Source of the DNA: Porphyromonadaceae bacterium UBA2720
GTDB taxonomy: Bacteria; Bacteroidota; Bacteroidia; Bacteroidales; Muribaculaceae
Assembly (NCBI GenBank): GCA_002353885.1
Contig: DEKO01000002.1
Span: 28,459-45,075, forward strand
Reading direction: 5' to 3'
DNA length: 16,617 nucleotides
The notes under the pieces were generated by a model. The model was not told where the DNA came from, did no database searches, and was given only the letters and a program-made list of their open reading frames with translations. Shown here piece after piece: positions 12,982 through 16,617 of the stretch (positions are counted from its first letter, which is position 1; each line of letters begins with the position of its first letter). Made by a program: the position numbers and the translations under genes.

Positions 12982-15900
12982 ATGAACAAGAAAATTTTAC
13001 TTACTCTGCTTGTGGCCCTGATATTGGGGGCGACGGGCATGCGGGCCGCGACAAACTATGGCATCAACGTTGCCGGTGTCGAGGTCTCGAGCAGCAACTA
13101 CAACAACGTGACCGGCAGCAAAATCACGGGGTCGGTCACATATGACCCGACCAACAAGATCCTGACACTGACCAATGCGACCATTTCGCGTTCGGACGGC
13201 GGTGACGATTATGGCATCCACAACCGCAGCGTGGATGAGTTGACCATCAAGATTGTGGGCTCGTGTACCGTGCAGTGCGCCAAGGCCAACGCCCTGCATC
13301 TGGACAAACACACCTCCATCAGCATCACCAGCGGCAGCACACTGAACGCCAAGATGACTGCCGGTGAGAACTCGGGCCGTGGTGTGATCTATGTCAACGA
13401 TGTCACAGCCTATGTGACCGGCTCCGGAACGCTGAACGTGACGGGTACGGGCAAAACCAGCAGTTATACCATTGCGGGCTTTGAGGGCAAGAGCAAGACC
13501 GGCAGCAGCAATGTGACCCTCACGAACATCAAAGCCACCATCAATGCTTCGGGCCATGGTTTTTACAAATGCAAATCAGTCACATTCGGTACTCAAAGCG
13601 ACGTGAAAATCCACTATTCTAATGGTTATGCACTCTATGAGACAGGTGCTATGTACTGTAATGGAACGGTGAAGTGTGTCACCCCATCCGAGGGCACTTC
13701 GTTTAACAGCACCAGCGGCTACTTTGTGGGCGGGTCGACCTACTCGCACTTCACCGACGACTGGGGTGTGATAGTCAACAGCAGCAACTTCCCGGACGGC
13801 AACTTCCTTGGTGTGATGCTGGGCAAGTGCAGCAGCGGCGAGCACTACCTGACCAAGAGCCAGCATCAGAACCTGACCTCGCTCGACTGCTCGAGCCACA
13901 GCATCAGCAGCCTAACAGGCATCAATCTGCTCACCTACCTGACCACGCTCAACTGCTCCTACAACAACCTGACCTCGCTCAACGTGTCGTCGCTCACCCG
14001 ACTGCAGACGCTCAGATGCAACAACAACAAGTTGCCCTACGTCTACGACCTCCCAGCCTCGCTGCAGTATCTGTATTGTGGCGGCAACCAGTTCACTACT
14101 TGGGTCGTGAACAACCACAGTTCACTCAAGACTTTGGATGTGAGCAACACCCCCACCCTAACCTCATTAAACTGTAACAGTAACGCGCTAACATCGCTCA
14201 CAATCAGTGGCTGCACGGCACTGAACACGATCAGCTGTGATAACAATCAGTTCACATCGCTGCCAACGTTGCCCAGCTCATTGGAGACACTCTATTGCCG
14301 AGGCAACAAGCTCACATCGCTGCCGACGTTGCCTAACTCATTGAAATATCTCTTGTGCGGTGGCAACAACTTCACCACGCTGAGTCTGACGGGCTACACC
14401 AACCTCAAGCAACTCGACATCAGCAACTCTACTAGTCTGACTACGCTCAACTGCTATAACAATGGGCTGACCACGCTCAATGTGAGTGGTTGCTCGGCAC
14501 TGTCCACGCTCAGCTGCTATAACAACTATCTGACCACGCTCGGCACCTTGCCCAGCTCACTGAAGACTCTCTATTGCTATACCAACAACCTGAACACACT
14601 CAACGTGTCGGGTTGCACATCGCTGACCTACCTCGACTGCAAGGCAAACTATCTGACCTCGCTGGGCACCCTGCCCAACTCGCTGCAGACCATCAACTGC
14701 TCGAACAACCGTCTGAGCGGCACGTTGAGCATCACCGGCCGCAGTGCGCTCAAGACACTCAATGTGAGCAGCAACACCGGCCTGACAACAATTAACTGCT
14801 ACGGCAACGGGCTGACCTCGCTCAACGTGGACGGCTGCTCGGCGCTGACCACACTCAACTGCTACAGCAACCAGCTCACCTCGCTGGGCACCCTGCCCAA
14901 CTCGCTGCAGACAATTGACTGCTCGAGCAACCGCCTGAGCGGCACGCTGAGCGTGACCGGCCGCAGTGCCCTCAAGACGCTGGACGCGAGCAGTAACACC
15001 AGCCTGACCACACTCAACTGCTACGGCAACGCGCTGACCTCGCTCAATGTGATCGGCTGCTCGTCGCTGACCACGCTCGACTGCCACAGCAACCAGCTGA
15101 CCTCGTTTCAGGTGCTCAGTTCGATGCAGACCATCAATTGCTCATACAACCGCCTGAGCGGCACGATAAGCGTGACCAGCCGCAGCGCGCTCAAGACGCT
15201 GGACGTGAGCTACAACACCGGTCTGACCACGCTCAACTGCTACAGCAACGGGCTTACCTCGCTCAATGTGGACGGTTGCTCGTCGCTGACCACGCTCGAC
15301 TGCAACAGCAACCAGCTGACCTCGCTGCCGTCACTGCCCAACTCACTGCAGACACTCAAATGCGGCAACAACCGCCTGAGCGGCACACTGAGCTTGACCG
15401 GCCGCAGTTCGCTCAAGACACTTGACGTAAGCAGCAACACTGACCTGAACACGCTCAACTGCTACAGCAACGCATTGACCTCGCTCAGTGTGGTCGGCTG
15501 CACGGCGCTGACCACGCTCAACTGCTACAGCAACCAGCTGGCCTCGCTCGGCACCATGCCCAACTCGCTGCAGACCATCAACTGCTCGAGCAACCGCCTG
15601 AGCGGCACCCTGAGCATCACTGGCCACAGTGCACTCAAGACGCTGGACGTGAGCAGCAACACCGGCCTGACCACACTCAACTGCTACGGCAACGCATTGA
15701 CCTCGCTCAATGTGAACAACTGCTCGTCGCTGACCACGCTCGAGTGCTACAGTAACGCGCTGACCTTGCTCAATGTGAACAACTGCTCGTCGCTGGTCCA
15801 GCTCGAGTGTTACAGCAACCAGTTGACCTCGCTCAGAGCGTCAGACTGCCCTGCCCTGCGCCATGTTGAGTGCTACGAAAACCAGTTGGCCGAGGATGCG

Positions 15901-16257
15901 ATGTCCAGATTTGTCAGCGACCTGCCCACGATCCCCACGAGCGAGAACCCGGGCAATCTGCGAGTGCTCGCCGCCACGGGCGAAGGCAATGTGTTCACCA
16001 GCACTCACCAAGCAGCCGCGACAGCCAAACGCTGGAACGCACTGATGAGCGACGGCACGCCCATCAGCAGCGGCATGCGGGGTGACATCAACGGCGACGG
16101 CTCGGTCGATGTGGCCGATGTGAACATTTTGGTCAACATTATGCTGGGCAAAGACAGCCCCGACAACTACACCGGCAACGCCAATGTTGACGGCTTGGAC
16201 GGCATCGATGTGGGTGACGTGAACGTCATCGTCAATATCATGCTCGGAAAAAATTAA
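12982..16257 (+). CDS. Large secreted leucine-rich-repeat protein with dockerin-like C-terminus
   Basis: Exported protein of 1091 residues. Residues 1-22 are a signal peptide (MNKKILLTLL..., cleavage near GMRA-A). Residues about 24-290 are Ser/Thr/Gly-rich and beta-helix-like, starting with YGINVAGVEVSSSNYNNV. Residues 297-968 are internalin-like LRRs of the cysteine type (LTSLNVSGCTALTTLNCYSNQ, 21-residue units), with 20- and 33-residue units interspersed. Residues 558-926 are five super-repeats of 73-74 residues. A short linker (969-1033) leads to a dockerin type I-like module (1034-1091) with two calcium-loop copies, DINGDGSVDVADVN and NVDGLDGIDVGDVN, each followed by a VNIMLGK helix. Such proteins bind host or polymer ligands; the binding partner here is unknown. 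No FDLQGR-type tail is present, so its surface route differs from that of the neighbouring secreted proteins. Confidence 0.9.
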   Translation: MNKKILLTLLVALILGATGMRAATNYGINVAGVEVSSSNYNNVTGSKITGSVTYDPTNKILTLTNATISRSDGGDDYGIHNRSVDELTIKIVGSCTVQCAKANALHLDKHTSISITSGSTLNAKMTAGENSGRGVIYVNDVTAYVTGSGTLNVTGTGKTSSYTIAGFEGKSKTGSSNVTLTNIKATINASGHGFYKCKSVTFGTQSDVKIHYSNGYALYETGAMYCNGTVKCVTPSEGTSFNSTSGYFVGGSTYSHFTDDWGVIVNSSNFPDGNFLGVMLGKCSSGEHYLTKSQHQNLTSLDCSSHSISSLTGINLLTYLTTLNCSYNNLTSLNVSSLTRLQTLRCNNNKLPYVYDLPASLQYLYCGGNQFTTWVVNNHSSLKTLDVSNTPTLTSLNCNSNALTSLTISGCTALNTISCDNNQFTSLPTLPSSLETLYCRGNKLTSLPTLPNSLKYLLCGGNNFTTLSLTGYTNLKQLDISNSTSLTTLNCYNNGLTTLNVSGCSALSTLSCYNNYLTTLGTLPSSLKTLYCYTNNLNTLNVSGCTSLTYLDCKANYLTSLGTLPNSLQTINCSNNRLSGTLSITGRSALKTLNVSSNTGLTTINCYGNGLTSLNVDGCSALTTLNCYSNQLTSLGTLPNSLQTIDCSSNRLSGTLSVTGRSALKTLDASSNTSLTTLNCYGNALTSLNVIGCSSLTTLDCHSNQLTSFQVLSSMQTINCSYNRLSGTISVTSRSALKTLDVSYNTGLTTLNCYSNGLTSLNVDGCSSLTTLDCNSNQLTSLPSLPNSLQTLKCGNNRLSGTLSLTGRSSLKTLDVSSNTDLNTLNCYSNALTSLSVVGCTALTTLNCYSNQLASLGTMPNSLQTINCSSNRLSGTLSITGHSALKTLDVSSNTGLTTLNCYGNALTSLNVNNCSSLTTLECYSNALTLLNVNNCSSLVQLECYSNQLTSLRASDCPALRHVECYENQLAEDAMSRFVSDLPTIPTSENPGNLRVLAATGEGNVFTSTHQAAATAKRWNALMSDGTPISSGMRGDINGDGSVDVADVNILVNIMLGKDSPDNYTGNANVDGLDGIDVGDVNVIVNIMLGKN
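14653..15759 (+). repeat. Five tandem 222-bp super-repeats within the LRR gene
   Basis: Units start at 14653, 14875, 15097, 15316 and 15538; all are 222 bp except the third, which is 219 bp (one codon shorter). Each encodes an LTSLGTLPNSLQTINC unit, an LSGTLSITGRSALKTLDVSS unit and an LTSLNVDGC unit. Long stretches are identical in DNA, including codon choice, which indicates recent expansion by unequal recombination. Copy number may vary between strains and is prone to assembly collapse. Confidence 0.9.
16081..16254 (+). other. Dockerin type I-like module (domain of the LRR protein)
   Basis: Encodes residues 1034-1091. Two 12-residue calcium loops with Asp/Asn at positions 1, 3, 5, 9 and 12 are each followed by a Val/Ile-rich helix ending in MLGK. 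The duplicated loop-helix layout is that of dockerins, which bind cohesins in cellulosomes. No cohesin is visible in this window. Confidence 0.8.
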
Positions 16258-16497
16258 GGTAATGCTCAATGGCGGAAACGCTTGATGGGTGAAAACCCAC
16301 CCCTGACCCCTGAAACTGTATCATAATCCTAAAATCCGCAACTAATAGTAATGCAGTCTAATTTTGCTGTCAAATACCCAATTTGATGATTCTCATGTCG
16401 TTATAAACGTGTTTATGCATGGTTTTTGCCTACCTTCCCCTTACCCCAATAAGCATTGCAGGGGCTTTATGCTGTCGTAACCCTCAAAGTCGGATTC
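16258..16497. other. Spacer between the LRR gene and the transposase end
   Basis: The first 45 bases hold two back-to-back hairpins with GAAA tetraloops: TCAA(tg)GCG-GAAA-CGCTTGA (16266-16285) and TGGGT-GAAA-ACCCA (16286-16299). They are plausible 3'-end structures for the LRR mRNA, but no T-run follows. A palindrome, ATAAAC-GT-GTTTAT, lies at 16403-16416. The outer end of the insertion sequence should lie somewhere between about 16420 and 16497. It cannot be fixed without the other end. No gene is seen. Confidence 0.5.
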
Positions 16498-16617
16498 TCA
16501 GCCGTCAGCGAGAGTAAACGGGTTCTGGTATGAGCTGTTGTCCGTGTAGATGTTCAGTACGTAGTGTCTTGCTGTCCTTATCCATTTGGCGGGGACGCTG
16601 ATGAACTTGAAGACGAA
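16420..16617 (-). mobile_element. Left end of an insertion sequence (IS1380-like), partial
   Basis: Inferred from the transposase C-terminus at 16498-16617. In this family a short non-coding stretch separates the stop codon from the terminal inverted repeat, so the end should fall within tens of bases of 16497. The G/C-stretched sequence CCTACCTTCCCCTTACCCC (about 16429-16447) is a candidate for that end. Neither the inverted repeat partner nor a target duplication can be checked here. Confidence 0.5.
16498..16617 (-). CDS. Transposase C-terminus, probably IS1380 family (partial)
   Basis: The last 39 codons and the TGA stop codon of a gene entering from the right edge. The peptide includes FKFISVPAKWIRTARHYVLN followed by IYTDNSSYQNPF. 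A VPAKWI-x-TAR-x-YVLNIYT ending is characteristic of the IS1380-type DDE transposases common in Bacteroidales, which act by cut-and-paste. Because the frame is intact to the window edge, the element may be complete beyond it. With so few residues, the family call is probable rather than certain; an IS4-type relative is the alternative. Confidence 0.7.
   Translation of the reverse strand, partial: FVFKFISVPAKWIRTARHYVLNIYTDNSSYQNPFTLADG

Noticed and set aside
14557..15087. Minus-strand frame over the LRR array encoding repetitive VERGQ-type peptide
   Set aside because: The repetitive character is simply the reverse of the LRR codons; the plus-strand protein has signal peptide, LRRs and dockerin, which leaves no reason to suppose a second gene.
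14653..15759. Regular repeats that could be mistaken for a CRISPR array
   Set aside because: The units are contiguous coding repeats of about 222 bp, in frame, without unique spacers, palindromic direct repeats or cas genes.

Overview
The window looks like chromosome from a gut- or mouth-type Bacteroidales bacterium (Prevotellaceae or Muribaculaceae would fit; the species cannot be read from the sequence). Four things point there. Most genes have a Bacteroidota promoter with a -7 box TAnnTTTG, sometimes with an upstream TTTG or TTG about 20 bp away. Start codons lack strong Shine-Dalgarno sites and sit behind A/T-rich leaders. Two secreted proteins end in the FDLQGR...YIxNGKK C-terminal signature. 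The FtsK, Dxs, TrkA/H and SOD sequences are Bacteroidota-like.

Left part (1-7200, all minus strand): the 5' portion of ftsK runs off the left edge. Upstream of it lies a compact operon, transcribed right to left: a 58-residue two-helix membrane protein (6901-7077), dxs, trkA and trkH, with gaps of 5, 19 and 1 nt. It joins the first MEP-pathway enzyme to a complete Trk-type potassium uptake system under one visible promoter at 7110-7142.

Middle (7200-10500): a lipoprotein flavodoxin (minus) is divergent from an HD-domain phosphohydrolase (plus) that may be read from a leaderless mRNA. The HD gene converges on an Fe-type superoxide dismutase. The 255 bp between them (8511-8765) is one long imperfect palindrome with 33-bp ends that supply the stop codons of both genes; it resembles a REP/MITE-like mobile element. 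Divergent from sodB is a secreted protein with five EKPAAKA heptads, followed by a strong terminator.

Right part (10500-16617): two tandem paralogous secreted proteins (signal peptide, cleaved-adhesin/choice-of-anchor-J-like domain, C-terminal sorting-like tail), each with an AGGGTCGGGAAC hairpin downstream and a shared AT-rich motif upstream. Next is a 728-bp gene-free interval with several inverted repeats, a consensus promoter, and a leader carrying a perfect 13-bp hairpin. That leader precedes a 1091-residue secreted leucine-rich-repeat protein with 222-bp internal super-repeats and a C-terminal dockerin-like domain. The window ends in the 3' end of a transposase gene, probably IS1380 family.

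The core-gene half looks ordinary. The places with structure not explained by genes are the 8.5-kb palindromic element, the 12.4-12.98-kb interval and the LRR repeat array. No CRISPR array, tRNA or rRNA was seen.
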